Of a stretch of 64,000 nucleotides of DNA, positions 35,216-43,232 are shown piece after piece. A program made the position numbers and the translations under genes. The stretch is from Heliorestis convoluta (lineage in GTDB: Bacteria > Bacillota > Desulfitobacteriia > Heliobacteriales > Heliobacteriaceae). The DNA lies in NCBI RefSeq assembly GCF_009649955.1, contig NZ_CP045875.1, positions 124,001 through 188,000 on the forward strand. Reading direction: 5' to 3'. Below the pieces are notes generated by a model. It made no database searches, was not told the DNA's origin, and worked only from the letters and a program-made list of their open reading frames with translations. Numbering within the stretch: position 1 is the stretch's first letter; every line of letters begins with the position of its first letter.

Positions 35216-36709
35216 GTGAATGATTCATTGCACATAAACATCTTACCATTTCTTGTAGAAACTGTTTCAGGCAATACAGAAATCTATCAAACGATTGATC
35301 GTATATACGAAAAGGATAAAAGCAAATTTCATCAATTAGCTCGGGAATCGGAGTTTTACAATCATGAGGCCGTTATTTCATCTTCTTTACAAAGAGAAAT
35401 TTATGGAAAAAAGGTACTCGGAATATTATTAGATGAATCAAATAACGAAAAGAACATACTTGAACTCGTTCGAAAAGGATGGAAAAGGATCTATGGTTGG
35501 GTAAAAGCAAATCAAAGAATAGATGCTGAATATCTAATGAAAGTGCTTTTCCGTGAAAAATCACAACAGGGCTCAGAGCCTTCAGATTGTGAAATAAATG
35601 GTTGGACAGCCATTATTATAGTGACAAGTAGGGCAATGGGTAAAGAAATCGTAGAGACAGATGGATACAATAAAATATTAAACATAATGAATGCTCGATT
35701 ATGGTTTTTAGAAGGCCATCAAAGGTACAGTTTTGAAAGATTGTCTCTCGACGAAAAGCAAAAAGTACAAAGAATCAAAAAAGAAGTCTATAAGTATGCA
35801 GGGGTAAGCTCTGATTATTATGAGATTCGAGAGGCAAAGAATCCTGAAATATTAAATTGGTATCAAGCTTACGCATTTCTCTTCGACGTTGAGAAGCTAT
35901 CTTCGTCAATTGTCGAAGAAGTGAATCTATCTGAGGAAGACATTAATTGTATCTTGGGAACTTATTACATACGTTTTCGGAATCAAAACAAAGATGAAGC
36001 ATCTAAATATTTTATGGGAGCCCATATTATTATGGGTTTATTAAAGGCTTACAAAAAGGCAAAGAAGGAGTATTGGAAAAATAATAATGAGACTAATTAT
36101 CTTGATATAGAAGCTCTTCACCAAGAACTTGACCAGTTACATGAAGAAAAAAGAAATCTCGAAAAGAGGCTATATCAAGTTGAAGAAAAAAATAGTCAAT
36201 TGGTCCGGAAGGTTGAGAGTGAATACAAAAGAGCTTATGGTGAGAGTAGGGACAAGCTACGAGAGCTTGAAAATGAAAATACAAAGCTTAAAAAACAGTT
36301 AACCACGGATCAACAAGAAGCTCATGAATTAAGAGAGTTATTCTTTCGATTAGATTCAAGTGAAGAAGATTTTATTACGAATGAGAGTACAGTTGACTTA
36401 TCTGCTGTGAGAGGTGTGATAGTAGGTGGCCACGAACGTTGGCAAACTAAAATGCGCGAAAAATTAAAGGAATGGCGCTTTGTAAGTACGGATGCGCTTA
36501 ATGTGGATGTTTCTATACTGAATCAGGCCGAGATAATTTTCTTCTTTACGGGATACTTAAACCATGCCATGTACGATAAGCTAATCACGGAAGCAAAGAA
36601 GTTAGATGTGCCTGTTGGGTATTTGTCGGCTGTTAATGAAGAAGCGTCATTGAAAGAGATATCAGAGCAAGTAGAAAGAAATAGCAAGAGGAGTCCGTAC
36701 TCGTATTAA
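35216..36709 (+). CDS. Coiled-coil protein with C-terminal DUF2325-like domain
   Basis: A 497-residue soluble protein. Residues about 1-300 are helical and unrecognised. Residues about 300-385 are a coiled coil (LHQELDQLHEEKRNLEKRLY). Residues about 400-490 resemble DUF2325, a Rossmann-like fold: AVRGVIVGGHERWQTKMREK, AEIIFFFTGYLNHAMYDKLI, AKKLDVPVGYLSAVN. The GTG follows AAAGGAGG. DUF2325 proteins are uncharacterised and common on mobile elements; the coil suggests oligomers. Expression appears to come from promoter D through a terminator, so it may be conditionally read. A weak hairpin at 36784-36826 follows the gene. Confidence 0.65.
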   Translation: MNDSLHINILPFLVETVSGNTEIYQTIDRIYEKDKSKFHQLARESEFYNHEAVISSSLQREIYGKKVLGILLDESNNEKNILELVRKGWKRIYGWVKANQRIDAEYLMKVLFREKSQQGSEPSDCEINGWTAIIIVTSRAMGKEIVETDGYNKILNIMNARLWFLEGHQRYSFERLSLDEKQKVQRIKKEVYKYAGVSSDYYEIREAKNPEILNWYQAYAFLFDVEKLSSSIVEEVNLSEEDINCILGTYYIRFRNQNKDEASKYFMGAHIIMGLLKAYKKAKKEYWKNNNETNYLDIEALHQELDQLHEEKRNLEKRLYQVEEKNSQLVRKVESEYKRAYGESRDKLRELENENTKLKKQLTTDQQEAHELRELFFRLDSSEEDFITNESTVDLSAVRGVIVGGHERWQTKMREKLKEWRFVSTDALNVDVSILNQAEIIFFFTGYLNHAMYDKLITEAKKLDVPVGYLSAVNEEASLKEISEQVERNSKRSPYSY

Positions 36710-36866
36710 TTTAAAAAGATAAATATAGACTTGCCCAATTTGAGAGCCATTTAAGGTTATTTGTACTTATACTTTAATCGAGGGAAGCCTTACTATTGGT
36801 AAGGAAACCATCAACAACAAGGCTTCTTGAGTGATTGCCTAGGTATGTGCAAGAATTTAAAAATTT

Positions 36867-36903
36867 AAAAGCGCCAGAACTTGATTATCTGGCGCTTTTA
36901 AAG
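36867..36903. terminator. Strong hairpin terminator
   Basis: AAAAGCGCCAGA (36867-36878) pairs perfectly with TCTGGCGCTTTT (36888-36899) around 9 bases. It can work in either direction and lies just before the GC-rich structured segment. Confidence 0.75.
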
Positions 36904-36904
36904 C

Positions 36905-36997
36905 GACAAGCTAATGGCCGGGCGGCGTATCCGGCATCTCTGTTGACTCACCTAAAGGCAAGCGCATGGGGAACCTTTCCCACCTCAAAAGCTTGTC
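36905..36997. ncRNA. GC-rich structured segment, candidate RNA
   Basis: A 93-base segment is closed by a perfect 8-bp stem, GACAAGCT (36905) with AGCTTGTC (36990). Inside are GCCGG (36917) with CCGGC (36931), CCT-AAAGG, and GGG-AACCTTT-CCC. GC content is far above the surroundings. It matches none of the riboswitch consensus sequences I know (c-di-GMP, c-di-AMP, cobalamin, THF). Strand is unclear. It could be a riboswitch, a mobile-element RNA or an attachment site. Confidence 0.35.
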
Positions 36998-37058
36998 AGT
37001 ATAAACGTATGTCGTTTAACTTAATTTTAGCACTGTAAAATTTACTTTACAAGAGGAA

Positions 37059-37478
37059 TTATTTGTAAGGAACTATCCTGCCTGTTCTCAATCTTTTCTG
37101 TATCTTATGTTCAGCATTGTCTAGATCGTAAAAAGAAGATAGATGCAGGTACCCTTTAGGTGATAGTTTAACCGCAACAAGCAAGGTTGGATTCAATCTT
37201 TTATAAAGCTCTATACTAGCAGGCTCTTTAGGATTTTTACCTATGTAATCAGGAGCTACGATAATTTCAGGTATAAAGAAGTAATGGGTTTCAAAAATAT
37301 CTGCATGCTTTTTCTTGATATGTTTAATAGCGCCTGGGTAGATATACACCGTAGCCTCAGGGAACTGCACACCTACAAGGCTCTTTACTTTTTCTAGATC
37401 AAGTTCACCGACTATTTGAATATCTCTCGATGATGGATCGAAAATTCTTTTTTTCATTGCTATAGCGTACCTTTCCAT
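37059..37478 (-). CDS. PBECR-like phage-type nuclease domain protein
   Basis: A 139-residue protein similar in pattern to the phage Barnase-EndoU-ColicinE5/D-RelE-like (PBECR) nucleases: VYIYPGAIKHIKKKHADIFE with the conserved histidine, EIIVAPDYIGKNPKEPASIE, VAVKLSPKGYLHLSSFYDLD. These small domains are predicted RNases found in prophages and toxins. It is transcribed against its neighbours with about 190 bp to the divergent DGQHR gene. ATGs at 37478 and 37457 are both possible. No partner antitoxin is adjacent. Confidence 0.6.
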   Translation of the reverse strand: MERYAIAMKKRIFDPSSRDIQIVGELDLEKVKSLVGVQFPEATVYIYPGAIKHIKKKHADIFETHYFFIPEIIVAPDYIGKNPKEPASIELYKRLNPTLLVAVKLSPKGYLHLSSFYDLDNAEHKIQKRLRTGRIVPYK

Positions 37479-37606
37479 AACTACTTAAATTAGTATACCA
37501 TAGCAACCATCTGTTAAGAGCCCAAAAATTTTTGTGTAGCTCCGTGACATGAAAACTTTAACAATACGAATTTATGTTTTTAGCTCCTTATTAAAACCTA
37601 AATTGC

Positions 37607-37654
37607 TTTACAAAGAAACATATAATCCGATAAAATGAAACAAATTATATGTTT
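37607..37654 (+). promoter_or_regulatory. Promoter with 11-bp perfect inverted repeat before the DGQHR gene
   Basis: TTTACA (37607) and TAAAAT (37631) are 18 bp apart. AAACATATAAT (37616-37626) and ATTATATGTTT (37644-37654) form a perfect inverted repeat that brackets the -10 and the start site and abuts the ATGGAGG ribosome site. It could be an operator or an mRNA hairpin controlling translation. Confidence 0.6.
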
Positions 37655-37666
37655 ATGGAGGTTATC

Positions 37667-38761
37667 ATGGACAACAACGCTATAAAATTTATTGCTCATA
37701 ATGTACTTACCCTTAACGACGATGGATACATATCGGTTATGAATGCAGAAAAACTTCGGGAGTATTGGGTGTCTGGAGTTATAAAATATAATCCAGAAAT
37801 TCAACGAGGAGAAAAAGTTGTAAAACGCCGAAATAAAAAAGAAGAAACTGTTCCCGTTTTCAGTAGAACCAACATTAATAAGATTGCCGAACGTATGAAG
37901 GCCGGAAAATACAAGCCCGACACCATCATTCTTAATATCATGAATGATGGTGCAGAGAAAATAGCAGTCGTAGACGGAACTCTCACCGTGGAATCCGGTA
38001 ACGTAGAGGTACTAGACGGTCAACATAGACTCCGTGCTTTAGAACGTGTTGGAGAGGCTGCCGAAAACATTGTTGAACCTTTCCCTGTTATGATATTGAA
38101 TCTTTCTAAAGAGAAGGCACAGGATGCTTTTTATCAGTTTACCCAGGGTTCAAAAATTAGCAAGACAAGAGCCGAATACCTTAACAACGATCAGGGTAAG
38201 TATGAAAATTTAATAGCAAAAGAGATTCTTTCATCCAGTGATCTAGGAAAATATGTTGAAGTGGTCAAAAACAACATTAGCAAAAATGATAAAAAGGCTG
38301 TTGTCACATTCAGTACAATTGTTGCCGCAATACAAAGTTCTTTAAGATACATGCAAATAAGCATTGATGGAAAAAATGAAGCAAAAGAAATAGCCAATTT
38401 CTTTGTACGTTATTGTGATGCATTGGTTTCAGTTATTGAAGAGATTCGAAACTCAGAAAAGCGTCTGGAAGGTAGAGATGAGTCATTAATTTGTGAAAAC
38501 TTTACTTTCTATGGTTATGTAGCGGTGGGAGCTTATCTATATCAGAATCATAGAAATGATTGGGAAAGCTTTGTTTCAAATCTGCTAGACATGGACTATA
38601 GAAAAGATTCTCCATTATGGGAAAGCAAGATCGTTCGAAAAGGGAAAGAAAAATACAGTATCGTAAACAGTAGTGACTCTAGAAATTATCTCATAGAAAC
38701 CTTTGTTAATGAATTTAATAAGATAACAAAACCGAATAGTCAAAATAAAGAATCTGCTTAA
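37667..38761 (+). CDS. DGQHR-domain protein (DndB-like)
   Basis: A 364-residue protein with the DGQHR signature in VEVLDGQHRLRALERV near residue 118 and FYQFTQGSKISKTRAEYLN soon after, the pattern of the DGQHR/DndB-like family. DndB regulates phosphorothioation genes; other DGQHR proteins are found alone on mobile elements with unknown roles, possibly tRNA- or DNA-linked. No other dnd genes are present, so a sulfur-modification role is not supported. The ATG at 37667 follows TATGGAGG; the upstream ATG at 37649 overlaps the inverted repeat. A long hairpin terminator follows. Confidence 0.75.
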   Translation: MDNNAIKFIAHNVLTLNDDGYISVMNAEKLREYWVSGVIKYNPEIQRGEKVVKRRNKKEETVPVFSRTNINKIAERMKAGKYKPDTIILNIMNDGAEKIAVVDGTLTVESGNVEVLDGQHRLRALERVGEAAENIVEPFPVMILNLSKEKAQDAFYQFTQGSKISKTRAEYLNNDQGKYENLIAKEILSSSDLGKYVEVVKNNISKNDKKAVVTFSTIVAAIQSSLRYMQISIDGKNEAKEIANFFVRYCDALVSVIEEIRNSEKRLEGRDESLICENFTFYGYVAVGAYLYQNHRNDWESFVSNLLDMDYRKDSPLWESKIVRKGKEKYSIVNSSDSRNYLIETFVNEFNKITKPNSQNKESA

Positions 38762-38790
38762 GAAAAGTAAAAGAAGGAATAATATTTCAT

Positions 38791-38842
38791 AGCAAAGAAA
38801 CACTCATCTTAACGTTAGAAGAGTGTTTCTTTGCTTGTTTGA
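38791..38842 (+). terminator. Terminator after the DGQHR gene
   Basis: AGCAAAGAAACACTC (38791-38805) pairs perfectly with GAGTGTTTCTTTGCT (38821-38835); inner bases TCT and AGA extend the stem. TTGTTTG follows. Confidence 0.8.
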
Positions 38843-38909
38843 ATTATTTTTAATATTGTTATTGTTGAAGATACAACGTAGAAAAGATATTTTAGGAAGG
38901 GAAATTTGA

Positions 38910-39134
38910 ATGAAGATTAAAGCAACCATTGATCGTTTTGAGGGATACTATGCTGTTTTATTAGTCGGTGAAGAAGAAGGTATTGTAGACTGGCCAAAAA
39001 ACATGCTCCCATCGGAAGCTAAAGAAGGCGAGATAATTACCATCAGCATGTCTATCGATAAAAATGAAACTCAGAGACGACGAAAACGAGTAGAAGGTCT
39101 ACTAGATAAGCTAAAAAATAAGAATCAAGGATAG
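38910..39134 (+). CDS. DUF3006 family protein
   Basis: 74 residues: KATIDRFEGYYAVLLVGEEE, a short beta-barrel-like N-terminal half, then a basic helix QRRRKRVEGLLDKLKNKNQ. This matches the small DUF3006 family. In other Firmicutes such genes tend to lie near secreted ComEC-like metallo-hydrolases, and one begins about 1.2 kb downstream at 40331. AGGAAGGGA precedes the ATG. Role unknown. Confidence 0.7.
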   Translation: MKIKATIDRFEGYYAVLLVGEEEGIVDWPKNMLPSEAKEGEIITISMSIDKNETQRRRKRVEGLLDKLKNKNQG

Positions 39135-39145
39135 TTGAGATAAAT

Positions 39146-39739
39146 ATGATATTGCCAAAAGTATGCCCTTATTGCGGTCAGTCATTCGGGTCTAAAAATC
39201 CTAAGCAAATCACTTGTGGTCAATTAGACTGCCAGAAAGCTAGAAACAAAGAAAAGCAAAAAGCATGGTGGAAAAAGAAAGTCAAAATAAATCAAAACAT
39301 AAAAGGTATCTGTCCTTACTGCGGTAAAGAATTTCTGCCTCATCCTCAGGGAAAAATAAAATATACTTGTGGAGACAAAGCTTGTGTCTACTCGTATCAA
39401 AAGGAATGGCGACGAAAAAAGTCCGAGGAAGGTATTTGTATCCGGTGCTTTCAAAGAGAAGCTGTACCAAAAAAAAGGTATTGCTCTGTATGTGCTAAAG
39501 CGGAGACGGAACGAGGAAAAGCTTTATTTCACGATCCGTCTTGTTATAGACGAAACCAGTTGAACGAATGGCATAAGAAAAGATACTGGGAGAGAGCCTC
39601 TGAAGGAGTTTGTGTCAAATGTGCTGCACCTAGACTTGCTAGCTTACGGCTGTGTTCGAAATGTTTAGGTCGCATGAATCGTTATTGGAAACGTATGGGT
39701 CGATTAAAACAGAGATACCCTAAAAATAAAGCTTTCTAA
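39146..39739 (+). CDS. Zinc-finger protein with four cysteine knuckles
   Basis: 197 residues, strongly basic, with repeated zinc-binding motifs: CPYCGQSFGSKNPKQITCGQ near residue 7, CPYCGKEFLPHPQGKIKYTC near 54, CIRCFQREAVPKKRYCSVC near 97 and CVKCAAPRLASLRLCSKC near 154. The first two resemble classic Cx2C-x12-C fingers; the others are rubredoxin-like ribbons. Likely a nucleic acid binding protein. It begins 11 bp after the DUF3006 gene, so the two are probably co-transcribed. Confidence 0.6.
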   Translation: MILPKVCPYCGQSFGSKNPKQITCGQLDCQKARNKEKQKAWWKKKVKINQNIKGICPYCGKEFLPHPQGKIKYTCGDKACVYSYQKEWRRKKSEEGICIRCFQREAVPKKRYCSVCAKAETERGKALFHDPSCYRRNQLNEWHKKRYWERASEGVCVKCAAPRLASLRLCSKCLGRMNRYWKRMGRLKQRYPKNKAF

Positions 39740-39808
39740 AGCTTAAAATATTAAAATAAGTCTATTGCGTACATAATCAATACACCCTTGAAACTAGAAG
39801 TAACTGTA

Positions 39809-39834
39809 CCTGCCTCTTGTAAGGCAGGATTTTT
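39809..39834 (+). terminator. Short hairpin before the 63-residue protein
   Basis: CCTGCCT (39809-39815) pairs with AGGCAGG (39822-39828) and is followed by ATTTTTC. It is placed between genes in the same way as the RNA elements of the island, but its sequence differs. It could be a terminator or attenuator. Confidence 0.6.
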
Positions 39835-39868
39835 CTTAAGAATTTTAATGTGATGGAGGAATCTTTGT

Positions 39869-40060
39869 ATGTCTAAGCTAGAGAAGGCTGAGTTAGAAAA
39901 GGCGATTCAAGAAACAGAGAAAGAAATCAATGGGTTGCAACAGGAATTTAAAGATGCTCCTTTGCATAAACAAAATAAGATTCAGAGAAAAATTAAAGAA
40001 CTGCAAATTAAACAGTTGTGGAATTTAGATCAGATTGATTTTTGGAATGATAAGAAATAG
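39869..40060 (+). CDS. Small coiled-coil protein, 63 residues
   Basis: ATG after TGGAGGAAT; residues 2-45 are an almost continuous charged helix (LEKAELEKAIQETEKEINGL, then QQEFKDAPLHKQNKI), ending LWNLDQIDFWNDKK. It probably forms a dimeric coil. No family is recognised. A terminator at 40122-40157 follows. Confidence 0.55.
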   Translation: MSKLEKAELEKAIQETEKEINGLQQEFKDAPLHKQNKIQRKIKELQIKQLWNLDQIDFWNDKK

Positions 40061-40121
40061 AATCTTTCTTGTTTGTAAGAAAGCTGTACAACAGAATGAA
40101 CTTGAGAAAAAGCGGTACGAT

Positions 40122-40157
40122 AAAGCACATCATAATTAATAACCATGTGCTTTTTTT
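40122..40157 (+). terminator. Terminator
   Basis: AAAGCACAT (40122-40130) pairs with ATGTGCTTT (40145-40153) and is followed by TTTTTC. It ends the small coiled-coil transcript. Confidence 0.8.
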
Positions 40158-40330
40158 CTTTCTAATGATGTTAGTCGAAATCCTATCAAACCAAGCATAA
40201 CACAATTTTAACTGCTAATATACTTTCCCTTAAGAGCTTGTGATAACTAGTTTCTTCCTAAGAAGGAAAAAGAGCTTTTATCTAGAATTGGTAGTCTATA
40301 GGCGAACCTTATCAAAGGAGGTAGTTTTTT

Positions 40331-41839
40331 GTGAGAAATTACAAATTGTTTTTGGTAGTGGTGTTGGCTGTCTTTCTATTTACTACGCCATCGATGGCAA
40401 ATGGTATTTCAGTTATAGTCAATGATAGTCAAGTTGACTTCGGAGATGTATCACCACAAATCGTTGATAACCGAACCCTGGTACCCTTAAGAGCTACTTT
40501 TGAAGCATTAGGAGCAAGTTTAGAGTGGATCGGGGAAGAACAGAAAGTAATTGCATTTCGAGGAAACAATCAAATCGAACTTGTAATAGGTGTAAGTACG
40601 GCGATTGTTAACGGTAATACAGTACAGTTAGATGTACCTGCAAAAATCATTAATGGCAGAACTTTGGTTCCTCTTCGTTTCATAGGGGAAGCTCTAGGTG
40701 ATGATGTGCGATGGGATGGACAAAAGCGAGCTGCGGTCATTACATCCAAAGCATTTAGTATAGAAGCTCCTTCTTCCAGTGAAAAAGATAAGCTAAAAGA
40801 TATGACCGTACACTTTATTGACGTTGGTCAAGGTGATAGCATTTTCGTTATCTCACCAAACGGAGCTACCATGCTAATCGATGCTGGTACTCAAACGGCT
40901 GGCCAAAAAATAGTTAGCTACCTGAAGAAAGCTGGAATAACGTCAATCGACAAGGTTGTTGCTACTCACCCACATGCTGATCATATCGGTGGAATGCAAG
41001 CCATATTTGATAACTTTAAAGTGAAAAAAGTCTACGATAGTGGGTTTCCCCATACTTCGCAGACCTATGAAAACTTCTTGATTACTGTTGATGAAAAGAA
41101 CATACCTTTTGAGATTGCTCATCGTGGAAACAAAATCAATCTCGATCCAGACTTAGATATAATGATACTTCACCCAGGCACCACGATGGGAGATGCAAAC
41201 AATAACTCTATTGTATTGAAGGTTACATATGGACAAGTATCGTACCTTTTCACTGGAGATGCAGAGAAAGAAGCAGAAGAAATGATGCTAGAGTACGTAG
41301 GGAGCCAATTGAACTCTACGGTGCTAAAGGTTGGTCATCATGGTTCTTCTACCTCGACGACAAAGCTTTTTTTAGATGCTGTTAAACCAAAAGTTGCAGT
41401 GATTCAAGTTGGTGAAGGAAACAGCTACGGCCACCCGACAAACGAAGTTTTGAATCGCTTGTACAACGCTTCAGTAAACGTGTTCAGAAATGATATACAC
41501 GGCACTGTTGTAATTTCTACGGATGGTCAAACCTATAGCGTCAAAACGGAGAAACAGATCACTCAACCAGTACTGCCTGTCCAAGCACCTATCGCTCAAC
41601 CGATTATGAATACGGATAGTGTCAATGCTCCTTCTACACAGGAAAGACTAATTAACATCAATACTGCGGACTATGAGCTGATACAAAAGATTACTGGAGT
41701 AGGTCCAGCTATTGCGAAAAATATTATTGACTATAGAGAGAAGCATGGAGCATTTACTTCGATTGAGCAAATTAAAAGGGTTAGCGGTATTGGTGATGCT
41801 CGGTTTGAGGCTATGAAACACCAAATAACGGTGAATTAA
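40331..41839 (+). CDS. Secreted ComEC-like metallo-beta-lactamase hydrolase with CuAO_N1 and HhH domains
   Basis: A three-domain exported protein of 502 residues. After a signal peptide (FLVVVLAVFLFTTPSMANG) come a copper amine oxidase N1-type domain (VDNRTLVPLRATFEALGA and INGRTLVPLRFIGEALGD), a metallo-beta-lactamase domain of the ComEC/Rec2 kind with THPHADHIGG near residue 213, and a C-terminal ComEA-like helix-hairpin-helix (LININTADYELIQKITGVGP). The last two are the nuclease and DNA-binding modules of natural competence, here joined in one secreted protein. It may process extracellular or transferring DNA. GTG start after AAAGGAGG. Confidence 0.85.
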   Translation: MRNYKLFLVVVLAVFLFTTPSMANGISVIVNDSQVDFGDVSPQIVDNRTLVPLRATFEALGASLEWIGEEQKVIAFRGNNQIELVIGVSTAIVNGNTVQLDVPAKIINGRTLVPLRFIGEALGDDVRWDGQKRAAVITSKAFSIEAPSSSEKDKLKDMTVHFIDVGQGDSIFVISPNGATMLIDAGTQTAGQKIVSYLKKAGITSIDKVVATHPHADHIGGMQAIFDNFKVKKVYDSGFPHTSQTYENFLITVDEKNIPFEIAHRGNKINLDPDLDIMILHPGTTMGDANNNSIVLKVTYGQVSYLFTGDAEKEAEEMMLEYVGSQLNSTVLKVGHHGSSTSTTKLFLDAVKPKVAVIQVGEGNSYGHPTNEVLNRLYNASVNVFRNDIHGTVVISTDGQTYSVKTEKQITQPVLPVQAPIAQPIMNTDSVNAPSTQERLININTADYELIQKITGVGPAIAKNIIDYREKHGAFTSIEQIKRVSGIGDARFEAMKHQITVN

Positions 41840-41873
41840 TCTTTTTCTTAAAAACAATTTACAAAACAAGCCG

Positions 41874-42692
41874 TCAATATTTAGATGGTTTGTTAATTAC
41901 TTGCTTAGTCATATGCGCAAATAATTCAATCAATCTACATAATTCCTTGCCACCTAGTCCTTGCTGGGTGGCTATTTTTATTGTTTCATTCCACTGCGCA
42001 TCATACTTTTCTTTTGTAACAAGCAGATTATTATAATCTTCTGATGATGGAGGCTTTTTCAGAAGCATTACAACTTGTCCGATTACTTTGTAATGTGGAC
42101 ATAGAGGAACATCTTTGTATTTCGGATGAGCAGCTCTAAGATAGGGTTGCTCATTTTCATTAATAAAAAACTTCAAAACAGCTTTTTTTTCTACAGCCCC
42201 AGTTATAACGGCAACAATAGAACCATGAGTAGGTTCGGGACACTGTTTCAGCAATGCAATATCACCTTCATGTATGCCAACCCAACTCATTGAATCACCT
42301 GTAATTTGAATTGCAAAATCAGCATCGATGCTTGACGAAATTTCTAATTTTTCTTCCAAGTTTGCTTGTTCTAAAACAGGAACATCAGGATCAATGGTCT
42401 TGAAGATTGGGATGTAACGTTTTTTTGAACCGTAAGTAGTATCGGGCTTTTCAGTAAAAACATAGGTTTCTGTGGGAGTGATAGTGCTTGTAGTAGAACG
42501 ACCAAAAACATAGTCCATAGAAACGTTATAAAAATTAGCAATCTTTAGCAAGGTAGCAGGATCAGGATTCCTGGTGCCTTTTTCATATCTATTATAAGTA
42601 TTTGGTTCAATACCTATTTTCAAAGCGGCTTCTTTTTGAAGCAATCCATGTTTTTCTCTAATTTCTATTAATTTTTCACTAAATGAAATCAA
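41874..42692 (-). CDS. CI/LexA-like repressor: XRE helix-turn-helix plus S24 peptidase
   Basis: Likely the master repressor of the element. The N-terminal XRE domain (LIEIREKHGLLQKEAALKIG) is followed by a linker and a C-terminal S24 domain with the catalytic serine in ITGDSMSW and the lysine in VEKKAVLKFF, so RecA-stimulated self-cleavage is expected, tying induction to DNA damage. The frame is open to 42776, but GAGGGAGGGG lies 7 bases before a TTG at 42692; this start gives 272 residues. It is divergent from a Cro-like gene across an operator array. Confidence 0.85.
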   Translation of the reverse strand: MISFSEKLIEIREKHGLLQKEAALKIGIEPNTYNRYEKGTRNPDPATLLKIANFYNVSMDYVFGRSTTSTITPTETYVFTEKPDTTYGSKKRYIPIFKTIDPDVPVLEQANLEEKLEISSSIDADFAIQITGDSMSWVGIHEGDIALLKQCPEPTHGSIVAVITGAVEKKAVLKFFINENEQPYLRAAHPKYKDVPLCPHYKVIGQVVMLLKKPPSSEDYNNLLVTKEKYDAQWNETIKIATQQGLGGKELCRLIELFAHMTKQVINKPSKY

Positions 42693-42716
42693 AAGTGTCC
42701 CCTCCCTCAAGAAGTA

Positions 42717-42822
42717 TACCATATTGGTAATCAGAATAAACACGCAGATACCGAAGAGGGAATACCGTATTGACATTCCCGCGATGGTAGCTTAAAATAA
42801 AATTAAATTACCACCACGGGAA
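42717..42822. promoter_or_regulatory. Operator array and divergent promoter between repressor and Cro-like gene
   Basis: Three copies of TACC-N5-GGGAA: TACCGAAGAGGGAA at 42749, its inverse TTCCCGCGATGGTA at 42776, and TACCACCACGGGAA at 42809; plus a symmetric TACC-ATATT-GGTA at 42717. Promoter TTGACA (42770) - 17 bp - TAAAAT (42793) carries one operator in its spacer and another over the ribosome site of the downstream gene. The left site lies over the repressor's own promoter region. Confidence 0.75.
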
Positions 42823-42836
42823 TAGAGGTGTTTAAG

Positions 42837-43067
42837 ATGATGAATATAGCAAGTAGGGTGCGAGATATCAGAATAAACAAAGGGATAAAACAAGCTGACA
42901 TCGCTGAGAAAATGGGTCTTCGACATGCAACCTATAATCGGCTTGAGACAGGGGCAAGGAGATTAAGGGCAGAGCATATTCCTTTAATTGCAGAAGCTTT
43001 AGGCGTAACTATGGCGCAATTATTTGGGGAAAACACAGTTGAAAGTGAGGATACAAATAAATCTTAA
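42837..43067 (+). CDS. Cro-like XRE regulator
   Basis: A 76-residue helix-turn-helix protein: RVRDIRINKGIKQADIAEKM, GLRHATYNRLETGARRL, a complete XRE domain with a short acidic tail. Divergent from the S24 repressor and overlapped at its start by an operator, it occupies the position of Cro in lambda-type switches. AGAGG lies 8 bases before the ATG at 42837, so the GTG at 42828 within that site is rejected. Confidence 0.85.
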   Translation: MMNIASRVRDIRINKGIKQADIAEKMGLRHATYNRLETGARRLRAEHIPLIAEALGVTMAQLFGENTVESEDTNKS

Positions 43068-43109
43068 TTTGGATTGGATTTTAATCGCATGAAAGGGGTG
43101 ATAGTTGCG

Positions 43110-43172
43110 TTATCTTATCTCCGTTAAGAGACAGCACATGGTAAGAGCTGTAGCTTAACGGGGATAAGATAA
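43110..43172. repeat. 63-base inverted repeat with 19-bp arms
   Basis: TTATCTTATCTCCGTTAAG (43110-43128) and CTTAACGGGGATAAGATAA (43154-43172) match at 18 of 19 positions; an inner ACAGC (43131) pairs with GCTGT. No T run follows, so it is not a standard terminator. It lies between the Cro-like and sigma-like genes. Candidate origin of transfer, replication origin hairpin or leader RNA structure. Confidence 0.7.
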
Positions 43173-43232
43173 GCATGGCAGAGGTGCAGTGGGAAGTGAC
43201 GAGAACTCTTAAACACTTTAGGCGGTGATTAT

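Noticed and set aside
36835-37038. 67-residue plus-strand frame
   Set aside because: It runs through the terminator at 36867 and the structured segment; its GC-rich part is explained by the RNA-like stems.
37667-38761. DNA phosphorothioation (Dnd) system
   Set aside because: Only a DGQHR protein is present; dndA, dndC, dndD and dndE are absent.
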